DNA of 59,158 nucleotides, from contig CAYUIV010000004.1 of the NCBI GenBank assembly GCA_964444925.1, forward strand, positions 1-59,158, read 5' to 3'. Position 1 is the stretch's first letter. Each line of letters starts with the position of its first letter. Positions 35,555 through 44,584 of this stretch are shown here, piece after piece. The stretch is from CAYUIV01 sp964444925 (GTDB taxonomy: Bacteria > Pseudomonadota > Gammaproteobacteria > Diplorickettsiales > Diplorickettsiaceae). Below the pieces are notes generated by a model that worked only from the letters and a program-made list of their open reading frames with translations, had not been told where the DNA came from and made no database searches. The position numbers were made by a program, and so were the translations under genes.

Positions 35555-36355
35555 TCAATAGGGCAAAATATTACAAAAGTGCAGGCCTGCCCTAAAAATA
35601 GGCAAAGCAACAATGAGGCTGTCTAAACGATCTAACAGTCCGCCATGTCCTGGTAACAGATAGCCACTATTTTTCAAATTATTTTTTCTTTTAAAAAAGC
35701 TTTCATATAAATCACCAAGTACTGCAAAACTTGTTGTTGCAAGTAGAGTCAATAGTTCAACTAAAGAGAATGGACGAAAAAAGAAAGTACCCAATATTGT
35801 CAGCGTTGCAATAGGTAGCAAAATACCTGCTACAACACCTTCCCATGTTTTACAGGCGTTAATATTGGCCGGAAGGTATGTTTTCCCAAAATATTTTCCT
35901 ACTAAATAAGCGTAGATATCACTTAGAGTAATAGTGCTAATGCCTATGCCAAGCAACAGAGGTGTTTGCTTTAAATGAATTAAAACATACCATGAAAGTG
36001 TTAAGTGTAAAGCACCTATAGTTAAAGCAGTGTGGGTATTAATATGCAATTGTTGAGGTGTTTGCATAATCCAAAACATAAATCCTGCCATGAAAAGATG
36101 TAGTGTTATTGTGACTAATAAAATAAAAGATACAGAACAGTAAGTAATACTAGAAAAACCAAAGAGTATGAGAAGAAGATAATAATAAATATGCTGATCA
36201 GATGGTTGATGGATACAACGCCATTCATAACTTAAGGCAAGATATAGTCCAGTGGCACAAATATTAAAGAGGAATACAGGAAGATAAAATATTGCAAAAA
36301 GAGTAAGAAGAATAAGCGGTATCGCGGTGTAAATTCTTTTGGATAGTTCAGACAT
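35555..36355 (-). CDS. cdsA: Phosphatidate cytidylyltransferase
   Basis: The protein is 266 residues from the ATG at 36355; the frame extends upstream but overlaps uppS. It has about eight membrane segments. The CDP-diglyceride synthase signature near the C-terminus reads KRKNNLKNSGYLLPGHGG, then LLDRLDS. The usual KDSG is KNSG here, a substitution of a conserved Asp. It makes CDP-diacylglycerol, the source of phosphatidylethanolamine and phosphatidylglycerol. It overlaps uppS by 8 bases. The ancestral dxr and rseP between cdsA and bamA are absent. Confidence 0.93.
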   Translation of the reverse strand: MSELSKRIYTAIPLILLTLFAIFYLPVFLFNICATGLYLALSYEWRCIHQPSDQHIYYYLLLILFGFSSITYCSVSFILLVTITLHLFMAGFMFWIMQTPQQLHINTHTALTIGALHLTLSWYVLIHLKQTPLLLGIGISTITLSDIYAYLVGKYFGKTYLPANINACKTWEGVVAGILLPIATLTILGTFFFRPFSLVELLTLLATTSFAVLGDLYESFFKRKNNLKNSGYLLPGHGGLLDRLDSLIVALPIFRAGLHFCNILPY

Positions 36356-37082
36356 TTTTCTTTTTGAGTTGTCCAAAGCGTCGATGGCGTCGCGCATAGC
36401 AGTGTAAAGCTTGTTGCAGCTCGTGTTCATTAAAATTAGGCCATAACGTGTTGGTAAAATACAGTTCACTATAAGCTAAATGCCAAAGCAAAAAGTTACT
36501 TAGACGGTATTCACCACCCGTACGAATGCAAAAATCTGGAGCAGGTAAACCAGCTAACTGTAATTGACTCTCAAATTGAGAAGTACTGATATCTTGCACA
36601 GTCAATGTTCCTTTTATCACTTGTAGTACTGTTTTTTTCACTGCGCTTAAAATATCCCAATGACCACCATAGCTAACTGCAATTACCACGATTAATCCGG
36701 TATTTTCTTTGGTAGATTGCGTTGCTATTTCAATTTTTCTTTGAAGTGCAGTATCAAAACGATGAATATCACCAATGACTTGTAACTGAATATTCAATTT
36801 AATTAAGACGTGTAGTTTTTCATGAAATGCTTTAGTCAATAATATCATGAGTTCATCTAACTCTTTTTTAGGTCGCTTCCAATTTTCCGTACTAAAAGCA
36901 AAAAGCGTTAATATTTTAATAGGTAATGCTGCACATTGCTTTATCAATACGATTGTGTTCTCCATCCCTGCTTGATGTCCTTTGAATCTTGGTCGTTCTT
37001 TTTTTTCTGCCCAACGTCCATTACCATCCATAATAAAAGCCATGTGCTCAGGGAAAATTGTAGGATATCCAACAGGTTTCAT
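36348..37082 (-). CDS. uppS: Undecaprenyl diphosphate synthase
   Basis: The protein is 244 residues. The catalytic Asp is D19 in MDGNGRWA, followed by FAFSTENWKRP and the C-terminal DFCIRTGGEYRLSNFLLW and ELYFTNTLWPNF. It condenses isopentenyl units onto farnesyl diphosphate to make the lipid carrier for peptidoglycan. It is coupled to cdsA by overlap. frr, which usually lies just upstream, is separated by the kinase and the large fusion gene. Confidence 0.97.
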   Translation of the reverse strand: MKPVGYPTIFPEHMAFIMDGNGRWAEKKERPRFKGHQAGMENTIVLIKQCAALPIKILTLFAFSTENWKRPKKELDELMILLTKAFHEKLHVLIKLNIQLQVIGDIHRFDTALQRKIEIATQSTKENTGLIVVIAVSYGGHWDILSAVKKTVLQVIKGTLTVQDISTSQFESQLQLAGLPAPDFCIRTGGEYRLSNFLLWHLAYSELYFTNTLWPNFNEHELQQALHCYARRHRRFGQLKKKNV

Positions 37083-37091
37083 AAAAATTGT

Positions 37092-38189
37092 TTAGTCTTG
37101 TTGAAGTGAAGCAAGTCGCAAGGGGATATAGCAAGTGAAAGTAGAACCTTGCATCACCTCACTTTCCAATGTCATGGTTGCATTCAAATCTTTAATCAAT
37201 TGTTTAACATTAAAAAGCCCAAGTCCTTGTCCAGGTACAAGACCTAACCAAGAAGGGGTCAAGCGTGTAAATTGTTCAAAAATAATCTCATGTTTATCTT
37301 TAGGAATACCTAAGCCTGTATCTTTAACTTGAAGCATAATCGTGATTTGGTCGTCAATACACGACATTAAGCGTACTACTAAAGAAACGGATCCTTTTTC
37401 TGTGTATTTGAGTGCATTTGTTAATAATTCCCAGCTGATACGTTGTACACGTAGCGCAGATCCTATCATAATTTCAGGTAAGCGCTCATCGTAATCAAAA
37501 TGAAGTAAGACCTTTTTTTCTAAGGCTTTTGCTTGATGTAGCTGAATAACTGTTTCTAAAATATTTTTTAAGGCAAAAGAATAATGGGCCAGTGGAATTT
37601 CTCCTTCTGAAAATTGTACGGATTCAAACACGCGATCTAATAAATTTAATAGTGCCTCACTTGTCTCAACAAGTGAATTCGTAAAATGCTGTAGCTCAGT
37701 ATCTGAAATAGAATCTTTTAAGATAGAAGCCAATCCAATAATACCACTGAGAGGTGTGCGAATATCGTGTTTGATATTACGCAAAAATTGACTTTTAGCA
37801 ATTTCAGACTTTTTTCTTTCAGTGATTTCAATTGAAATACCTAAAACACCTAACATTTTATTCTGTTGATTAAAAATAGGTCGACGTATAGTAGAAAAAT
37901 AGTGATCACCGTATTGCTCTTCACGGATTTTCTCTTCTTTTATCGTAATAATTTCTTGAATATATTCCCAGCGGATATGGTCCCAAGTACTGATGTGGAC
38001 CCCTTCCACTTCTTCTAGTTTTGACAAATTCACAACTTTTAGTAAACGATTATTTACCCAACAGATATAACCTTCAAGGTCCACTAAAAAAATATTAATA
38101 GGAAGATTTTCTAATAAAAATTTTTTTAAAATTTTATCAGAGCAACGTTTTAATTCAGAAAATGACTGATTTTTGCTATGCAATGTCAT
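37092..38189 (-). CDS. PAS-domain sensor histidine kinase without receiver
   Basis: From the ATG at 38189 the protein is 365 residues (a TTG at 38234 is also in frame). It has no membrane segment. A PAS domain (about 22-125, LPINIFLVDLEGYICWVNN) is followed by HisKA with the phospho-accepting His at about 141 in NIKHDIRTPLSG. The HATPase domain has the N box LTNALKYTEKG and G boxes DTGLGIP and GQGLGLF. It is cytosolic. There is no response regulator beside it; a lone receiver protein at 51.4 kb is the only candidate partner seen here. Confidence 0.92.
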   Translation of the reverse strand: MTLHSKNQSFSELKRCSDKILKKFLLENLPINIFLVDLEGYICWVNNRLLKVVNLSKLEEVEGVHISTWDHIRWEYIQEIITIKEEKIREEQYGDHYFSTIRRPIFNQQNKMLGVLGISIEITERKKSEIAKSQFLRNIKHDIRTPLSGIIGLASILKDSISDTELQHFTNSLVETSEALLNLLDRVFESVQFSEGEIPLAHYSFALKNILETVIQLHQAKALEKKVLLHFDYDERLPEIMIGSALRVQRISWELLTNALKYTEKGSVSLVVRLMSCIDDQITIMLQVKDTGLGIPKDKHEIIFEQFTRLTPSWLGLVPGQGLGLFNVKQLIKDLNATMTLESEVMQGSTFTCYIPLRLASLQQD

Positions 38190-38431
38190 GGGTACTTTAC
38201 GTTTAATCTTTTTTACTACATTTTCATCATACAAAAATTATCAATATAAAACAGTAAAAGGAAAAATAGAGAAACTTGTCAAAGAAAACTTTTATCGCTA
38301 TGCTAAAGAAATTTTAAAATCGCAACTAAAAGTACGTATTTTTTGCGGACAAAAAAGATTGAATAAATCACTTTTTACTCCACTGTACGCACTTATTTAA
38401 TATTTTTATACTTAGTCAAATAGTGAACTCT

Positions 38432-40747
38432 ATGTTTGTAGCCTCTTTCCCCTCAAATAAATGGAAAATAATGCATCAAGGAAATAAAATTACTCTAATT
38501 GTGGGCATTAGTTTAGCTGAAGAGGAAAAAGATGAAGCCGCGCACAAACAGTCTCATGAGCGTTTTGGCGCATTTATATCGCTGCTTCAACGAGAAGCAA
38601 CACATATTCAATGTATTAAATTAATTGAAACAAGCCACTTACATCGATTTAATACCCGTTTAGATGCTATTTTGGTCAAGTATCAAAAATTACAAAACCA
38701 ATCGCCACATTTACTACCGAAGCTGACACTAGAATCACAAGAGCAAGAAGTAGCAGATCAATGCGCAGAGGAAAAAGGTGATCGATGGAAAAAAATAAAT
38801 TTTAGCGCAATTTGCGAACAGTTACAGTCCTATAATATTTCTGTTGAGATGTATTCTTTAGGAAGGGACTGGTATCACGCCAATAAAATGATTGCTTTAA
38901 ACAAGATTCAAGAAATGCACACGCTTTATGAATCAGATACAGCGTATCAAGAAATCGTTAATAAACTGGCTCAGGAAAAAACGGATAGAAAGATTAAACA
39001 GTTAAAAAAGCGTTACGGTAAAGCCCATCCTATTATTAAACAAGCACAGGACTCTGACATTTACAAAGCATACTATGCAGTCATCGAAAAATTTTCTCGT
39101 GATTACCTGCTTGAAGAATCTGCTACCACTGCTTTCTTTACAGGTTTAAGTGAAACCTCGGTTTTAACCTACCCTAACCAAAAAACGCCCAATCCTGTTT
39201 TTGATTACGAGTTAAAGAGAAGTTACCCTGAGAAAATATACTATATTCCCTACGGCCTCAAAGAAGAAGAAGAATCTATACAAGAATCTATACAAGAATC
39301 TATACTCTCAGAAATTTCAGAAAACTTGAAGAAAGTACTACTTACATCTTTAAAAACTAAAGAACTTGACTATAAACAACAAGAAATAATTTTGCAATAT
39401 CTGTCAAAAATGGCCTTTATCGAATATGGTAAAATGCAACCATTAAACTTTAAGCTTTTTCAAAATGTTTTAAAAGAAATTCAAACGTTCGCCGCTAAAG
39501 AGCCCATTAAATTATCAGTATATACCGTATTAAAGTCACTTTTTCATACTTTTTTATCCATACAAGACTCAAAAATTATTACACTACATGAAAGAAGTAT
39601 GCTTTTTCAAATGCACTTTCAAGTGATTCAGCAATATGCTGTCGAAGATATACCGCGACAAAAAATTGATCTTGAAAGCACCTGTATACAGTATTTTAAA
39701 AAAGAATATTTAACGTACCAGATTACACCAGAAGAAATGGACGATGTCCTACGTACATTAGTTAATTCTCTTGCATCATTAGAAACGATACAAGCCATTA
39801 ATATCGCAGAAACAATACTCACAAGATGTTTAGAAATTTTAGAGGGTGGGACGGAGCAAGCATTGAAAGTTGCAATGCTTGAAAAATTCATTGTGTGTCT
39901 TTTAGAAGAAAAGAGGCTTAATTTAACGAGTAAAAAAGAGGGAATACACCGTGCCCTAGTGAAGCTACTAGAGATTATAAAATTTTCTTTTATTCCAAAT
40001 ACAAATCCAATAAACCTCGACACTATTCTTCAAGTCACTATAGAAAATAAAGAAAAACTTAACGTTACTTATGTTATACCACTTGTGGTAGCAAATTTTA
40101 AACAATATTTTACAGTCAGCTCTTCTAAAAAGATCAATGAGGTGTTATGTACGCTAACCCAATTTGTCGCAGCGTTGGAAACTAACCTTGAAAAGACGGT
40201 ATTACAAGATACATTGTATGCGTGTTTAACAGAATTAGAAGAAAATCAGAGTATACAGCCACAGCACAAGGTGGACATGTTTACAAAATTTGTTATTTCT
40301 CTTTTAGAAGAAAAAACAGCAAAAACCATGGATATACACTTTTCAGAGGATACAGAAAGATATAGGATTCTTCATAAAGCGTTAACATGCTTAATTAATA
40401 CTATAGAAACAGATTATAAGCTCTCGTCTGAAAATCAAAAAAGTATCAAAGAGCTCACGAGCGCCGTGCTCAAGGTATCACAAGATTTAGAAAAGCAAAT
40501 CTCAGATCTTTATGATACGCTTAGTCAACTTCTGCAGGCAGTTGGTGCTTCAGTTTCAAATCAAGATAAGGCATCTTACAATCTTCGTTCTCATAGTCCT
40601 GGTTCTATATTTCGTGCCTTTTCTCCTCCAAAGATAATAAAATTACCCTTTTTTCAAAAGAACTATCGCCACGATCCCTCAATAGGACCTTTGAATAGCG
40701 ATAGGCAGGAACATGGCAAAAACGTTAGCCAAAATAGTGTAATTTAG
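38432..40747 (+). CDS. Cyclodipeptide synthase-like (XYP) domain fused to a long helical region
   Basis: From the ATG at 38432 (a GTG at 38423 is also in frame) it has 771 residues and no signal. Residues ~18-270 carry a pattern like tRNA-dependent cyclodipeptide synthases: ITLIVGIS with Ser27 where the nucleophile lies, IETSHLHRFN, SDTAYQ, then Tyr225-xxx-Glu229 (DYLLEES) and Tyr247-Pro248 (VLTYPN). Tyr-Pro and a non-Asn at +3 from the Ser fit the XYP subfamily, known from Legionellales. These enzymes join two aminoacyl-tRNAs into a cyclic dipeptide. Residues ~290-771 look alpha-helical, unknown to me, ending in a basic Ser/Pro-rich tail. Assignment is by motif only. Confidence 0.6.
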   Translation: MFVASFPSNKWKIMHQGNKITLIVGISLAEEEKDEAAHKQSHERFGAFISLLQREATHIQCIKLIETSHLHRFNTRLDAILVKYQKLQNQSPHLLPKLTLESQEQEVADQCAEEKGDRWKKINFSAICEQLQSYNISVEMYSLGRDWYHANKMIALNKIQEMHTLYESDTAYQEIVNKLAQEKTDRKIKQLKKRYGKAHPIIKQAQDSDIYKAYYAVIEKFSRDYLLEESATTAFFTGLSETSVLTYPNQKTPNPVFDYELKRSYPEKIYYIPYGLKEEEESIQESIQESILSEISENLKKVLLTSLKTKELDYKQQEIILQYLSKMAFIEYGKMQPLNFKLFQNVLKEIQTFAAKEPIKLSVYTVLKSLFHTFLSIQDSKIITLHERSMLFQMHFQVIQQYAVEDIPRQKIDLESTCIQYFKKEYLTYQITPEEMDDVLRTLVNSLASLETIQAINIAETILTRCLEILEGGTEQALKVAMLEKFIVCLLEEKRLNLTSKKEGIHRALVKLLEIIKFSFIPNTNPINLDTILQVTIENKEKLNVTYVIPLVVANFKQYFTVSSSKKINEVLCTLTQFVAALETNLEKTVLQDTLYACLTELEENQSIQPQHKVDMFTKFVISLLEEKTAKTMDIHFSEDTERYRILHKALTCLINTIETDYKLSSENQKSIKELTSAVLKVSQDLEKQISDLYDTLSQLLQAVGASVSNQDKASYNLRSHSPGSIFRAFSPPKIIKLPFFQKNYRHDPSIGPLNSDRQEHGKNVSQNSVI
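39272..39305 (+). repeat. 12-base in-frame minisatellite in the fusion gene
   Basis: GAATCTATACAA is repeated nearly three times (39272-39283, 39284-39295, 39296-39305 partial), coding ESIQ-ESIQ-ESI. It lies at the junction between the cyclodipeptide synthase-like domain and the helical region, so length changes would alter the linker without a frameshift. Confidence 0.85.
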
Positions 40748-40790
40748 TAATAGAGACATCGTATTGACATGTAATCTTTAACTATATCAT

Positions 40791-41378
40791 TTATACCTGC
40801 ATTAGCTCTTTTTCTTTCTCTTGAGTCAATGCATTAATTTTTGCAATGGTATTATCTGTCAGTTTTTGAATGGTAGCGTGTGTTCGATAATCTTCATCTT
40901 CGCTAATACTTTTTTGTTTAAGTAATACTTTTGAGCGACCGTTGGCTTCTCGACGGTAATTTCGTATCTCATTACAAATTGATTCAGCTTCTTGTCTAAT
41001 CAACTTAACAAAATCTTTACGACGGTCTTGTGAAAGTGGTGAAACAAACACACGTATTTCATTGCTTTGTATTGAAGGAGTGAGACCTAACTCTGTTTTT
41101 GTAATTGCTTTTTGTATCGTAGCTAGCAAGGATTTATCCCAAATTTGATGAGGCGTCACCAGTAATTCTTGTGCACTGCGTGTTACAATTCTTGAAATAT
41201 GACCCAATAACACTGTTGCACCATCTGATTGTTCAATACGTAATGACTCTAACATGCCGGGAGAAGCACGACCTGTTCGCAGCGTATTAAACCGTTTTTT
41301 TAATGCCTCAGTAGCATTATGCATCGATTGTTCGGCAATTTTTAAAATGTGTTGAGTCGTTGTAAAAGAGGAAGTCAT
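40791..41378 (-). CDS. frr: Ribosome recycling factor
   Basis: The protein is 195 residues from the ATG at 41378 (a TTG at 41399 opens the frame). Family text: LRTGRASPGMLESL, then WDKSLLATIQKAI and a C-terminal helix bundle with RRKDFVKLIRQEAE. It splits post-termination ribosomes with EF-G. The usual upstream gene pyrH is missing; ssb is 37 bases upstream on the same strand instead. Confidence 0.96.
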   Translation of the reverse strand: MTSSFTTTQHILKIAEQSMHNATEALKKRFNTLRTGRASPGMLESLRIEQSDGATVLLGHISRIVTRSAQELLVTPHQIWDKSLLATIQKAITKTELGLTPSIQSNEIRVFVSPLSQDRRKDFVKLIRQEAESICNEIRNYRREANGRSKVLLKQKSISEDEDYRTHATIQKLTDNTIAKINALTQEKEKELMQV

Positions 41379-41414
41379 AGCTGTTACTGTTTTTAACAAA
41401 TAATCAAATTATGT

Positions 41415-41888
41415 TTAAAATGGGATATCGTCGTCAAATGCATCTTCATCCGTCATGATTGTATTTTGATGAGTATTTTCTGAATCTGACTGCTGCGCTT
41501 TTTCAAGTTTAGCAGGAGCACTGTCTTCGTCCCAATCCACTGCATTACTACTTCGACTATCTAACATGTATAGCTTCTCAGCGATAATTTCTCGCACATA
41601 TTCTGTTCTGCCTTCTTTTTCCCAATCGCGTGTATGAGTACGTCCTTCCACCAACACTTTTGATCCTTTACGTAAATACCGATGAGCAGTCTCAGCTAAG
41701 CCACCATACAAAACAATGCGATTCCATTCTGTATGCTCTTTTTTCTCGCCAGTCTGTTTATCTTTCCAACTTTCACTCGTGGCCAATCGCAATGTCAGTG
41801 CAGCGCTACCAGAAGGCGTATAACGTAATGCCTCTGGATCAAAGCCAAGACGGCCCGTTAACAACACTTTATTCAGATCTCTAGCCAT
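41415..41888 (-). CDS. ssb: Single-stranded DNA-binding protein
   Basis: The protein is 157 residues. An OB fold (about 1-108, LNKVLLTGRLGFDPEALRYTPSG, with WNRIVLYGGLAE) is followed by a glutamine/aspartate-rich tail ending DDDIPF, the acidic tip that recruits repair and replication proteins. It is divergent from uvrA, the common gammaproteobacterial layout, with a 116-base shared regulatory gap. No LexA box is evident there. Confidence 0.97.
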   Translation of the reverse strand: MARDLNKVLLTGRLGFDPEALRYTPSGSAALTLRLATSESWKDKQTGEKKEHTEWNRIVLYGGLAETAHRYLRKGSKVLVEGRTHTRDWEKEGRTEYVREIIAEKLYMLDSRSSNAVDWDEDSAPAKLEKAQQSDSENTHQNTIMTDEDAFDDDIPF

Positions 41889-42004
41889 ATATGTATTACC
41901 TATTTAAAATTACTCGTTTTCACATTCACTCCTTGATATAATAAACGATTTGTTCTGAAGAACAATTGTATCTTACACGGCACACTGCATATACTGCAAT
42001 CTCT

Positions 42005-44584
42005 ATGACATCAACTATTTCCATTCAAGGCGCTAGGACGCATAATCTTCAAAACATTCATTTAGAACTGCCCCGTGACCAAATCATCGTGATTACAGGT
42101 GTTTCGGGTTCTGGTAAATCTTCTCTAGTGTTTGAAACCCTTTATGCAGAAGGTCAAAGACGATACGTGGAATCATTGTCTGCCTACGCAAGACAATTCT
42201 TATCTGTCATGGAAAAACCAGATGTGGATCAAATCAATGGTTTATCGCCTGCTATTGCCATTCAGCAAAAAACGATCTCTCACAATCCTCGCTCTACGGT
42301 TGGGACAGTCACTGAAATTTATGATTACTTGCGTGTACTGTTTGCAAGAGTTGGCGAGCCATACTGTCCAACACATAAAATTAGTCTTGCTGCTCAACCT
42401 ATGAGCCAAATGATTGACCGTATCCTAAGCTTACCTCAAGGCACAAAATTTTCACTCCTTGCGCCAATTATTCAGAGAAAAAAAGGTGAACATACGGCTA
42501 TTATTGAGCAATTGCGTGCACAAGGCTATCTACGTATCCGTCTCAATGGAAAAATTATTTCTTTATCTGATGTCCCTGAACTAGATCGTAAGAAATACCA
42601 TACCATTGAAGTGGTGATTGATCGTTTAGCACAGCAAGAGAATTTACAGTCACGCCTTACAGATTCGCTTACCACTACTTTAAAACTTGGAAATGGTTTA
42701 GCAAAAGTAGCTATTTTTGACGAGCATCAAACAACCATTGAAGAACTTTTGTTTTCTTCCAATTTTGCTTGTTCAAAATGTGATTATAGTCTTCCTGAAT
42801 TGGGACCGCGTCTTTTCTCATTTAATAACACAATGGGTGCTTGTCCAAGCTGTAATGGTTTAGGAGTAACAATGATGCCCCAAGTCGATGCAGTACATGC
42901 TATTATGCACCCTATGGATAAAATCATGGACTACGACATTAAAACAGCAAACAGCTGTGAACGCTGTCATGGTGATCGATTACGTCTTGAAGCACGCCAT
43001 GTTTTCATCAACCAGCATTCATTGCCTCAGTTAACACAGTTGTCTATAGAAGCTTTAAAAGCTTTTTTCACTCAACTCACGCTTAGTTTGCAACAGCAAA
43101 AAATTGCTGAGTCACTGATACGCGAGATTCAAAGTCGTTTAACTTTTCTTTTAAACGTTGGTTTGGAATATTTGTCTTTATCGCGTTCAGCCGAGACGCT
43201 TTCTGGAGGAGAATCGCAACGTATTCGCTTAGCGAGTCAAATTGGATCTGGATTGGTAGGAGTTATGTATGTACTGGATGAACCTTCTATTGGATTGCAT
43301 GCACGGGACAATACTCGTTTACTCAATACACTAGATCATTTAAAAAAACTTGGAAATACAGTCATTATTGTGGAACATGATACAGAAGCTATGTTGCATG
43401 CAGATTGTTTAGTTGATATTGGGCCCGGTGCAGGTATACATGGTGGAAAAGTGATTGCACAAGGAACACCAACTGAAGTCATGCAATCAGCTCATTCTTT
43501 GACAGGACAATATTTATCAAAGAAACGTCAGATTAATATACCCCATACAAGAAAATCGTCAAAAGAAAATCATTTTTTATGTCTTGAGAATATCAGTGAT
43601 AATAATTTAAAAAATATTACTGTAAAAATTCCAGTAGGGTTAATGACCTGTGTAACAGGCGTATCAGGCTCTGGTAAGTCAACTTTAATTAATGATGCAT
43701 TTTACCCAAATCTTTATCGTATATTAAATGATAAGCATGTTGTTGAAGCTAAAAAAACAATTGTAGGTATTGAACACATTGATAAAGTCATTAAAGTTGA
43801 TCAAAAACCAATCGGGAGAACCCCACGTTCTAATCCGGCAACTTATACCGGTTTACTTGGACCAATTCGAGACCTATTTGCCGCCACTTCGAAAGCACGT
43901 GCACGCGGTTATCAAGCAGGTCGCTTCAGCTTTAATGTTAAAGGAGGGCGCTGTGAGTCATGTGAGGGTGCAGGCTTAATCAAAGTAGAAATGCATTTTT
44001 TAGCAGATGTACATGTACAATGTGATGTCTGTAAAGGGACACGATATAACCGTGAAACGTTAGAGATTTATTACAAACAAAAAAATATTTACGAAGTACT
44101 CGAGATGACTGTCGAAGAAGCAGCAATTTTTTTTAGTGCCATTCCGATACTTAATCGTAAACTTGCAACACTTAAAGAAGTAGGCTTATCTTATGTACAG
44201 TTAGGCCAAAGCGCAACGACTTTATCAGGTGGCGAGGCGCAACGTATTAAATTATCTAGCGAGTTAGCCAGAAGAGATACAGGTAAAACTGTGTATATCT
44301 TAGATGAGCCAACGACAGGATTACATTTTTATGATATCGAACAACTTTTAAATGTGCTGTACCGTCTACGAGATCAAGGAAATACTATCATAGTGATTGA
44401 GCACAATTTAGACGTGATCAAAACAGCAGATTGGATTATTGATCTTGGTCCTGAAGGTGGACATAAAGGAGGTAAATTAATCGCTTACGGGACACCTGAA
44501 GAAATTATTGCAAACCCCATCTCTTATACAGCAAAATATCTTAAACCTATTCTCATGAATCAAACGCTTCTAAAAAGTTATTAG
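42005..44584 (+). CDS. uvrA: Excinuclease ABC subunit A lacking most of its insertion domain
   Basis: From the ATG at 42005 the protein is 859 residues; E. coli UvrA has 940. Both ABC ATPase modules are present, with Walker A GVSGSGKS twice, signatures LSGGESQRI and LSGGEAQRI, and zinc modules CSKC..CPSC and CESC..CDVC. Between GACPSCNGLGV and CERCHG only about 29 residues remain where E. coli has about 120, so the DNA-facing insertion domain is mostly deleted. It finds bulky lesions with UvrB. Its end overlaps the next convergent gene by 4 bases. Confidence 0.96.
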   Translation: MTSTISIQGARTHNLQNIHLELPRDQIIVITGVSGSGKSSLVFETLYAEGQRRYVESLSAYARQFLSVMEKPDVDQINGLSPAIAIQQKTISHNPRSTVGTVTEIYDYLRVLFARVGEPYCPTHKISLAAQPMSQMIDRILSLPQGTKFSLLAPIIQRKKGEHTAIIEQLRAQGYLRIRLNGKIISLSDVPELDRKKYHTIEVVIDRLAQQENLQSRLTDSLTTTLKLGNGLAKVAIFDEHQTTIEELLFSSNFACSKCDYSLPELGPRLFSFNNTMGACPSCNGLGVTMMPQVDAVHAIMHPMDKIMDYDIKTANSCERCHGDRLRLEARHVFINQHSLPQLTQLSIEALKAFFTQLTLSLQQQKIAESLIREIQSRLTFLLNVGLEYLSLSRSAETLSGGESQRIRLASQIGSGLVGVMYVLDEPSIGLHARDNTRLLNTLDHLKKLGNTVIIVEHDTEAMLHADCLVDIGPGAGIHGGKVIAQGTPTEVMQSAHSLTGQYLSKKRQINIPHTRKSSKENHFLCLENISDNNLKNITVKIPVGLMTCVTGVSGSGKSTLINDAFYPNLYRILNDKHVVEAKKTIVGIEHIDKVIKVDQKPIGRTPRSNPATYTGLLGPIRDLFAATSKARARGYQAGRFSFNVKGGRCESCEGAGLIKVEMHFLADVHVQCDVCKGTRYNRETLEIYYKQKNIYEVLEMTVEEAAIFFSAIPILNRKLATLKEVGLSYVQLGQSATTLSGGEAQRIKLSSELARRDTGKTVYILDEPTTGLHFYDIEQLLNVLYRLRDQGNTIIVIEHNLDVIKTADWIIDLGPEGGHKGGKLIAYGTPEEIIANPISYTAKYLKPILMNQTLLKSY

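Noticed and set aside
38173..38400. A 75-codon plus-strand frame between the kinase and the fusion gene
   Set aside because: Lysine-rich, starts inside the kinase gene on the other strand, no motif; typical AT-rich spurious frame.
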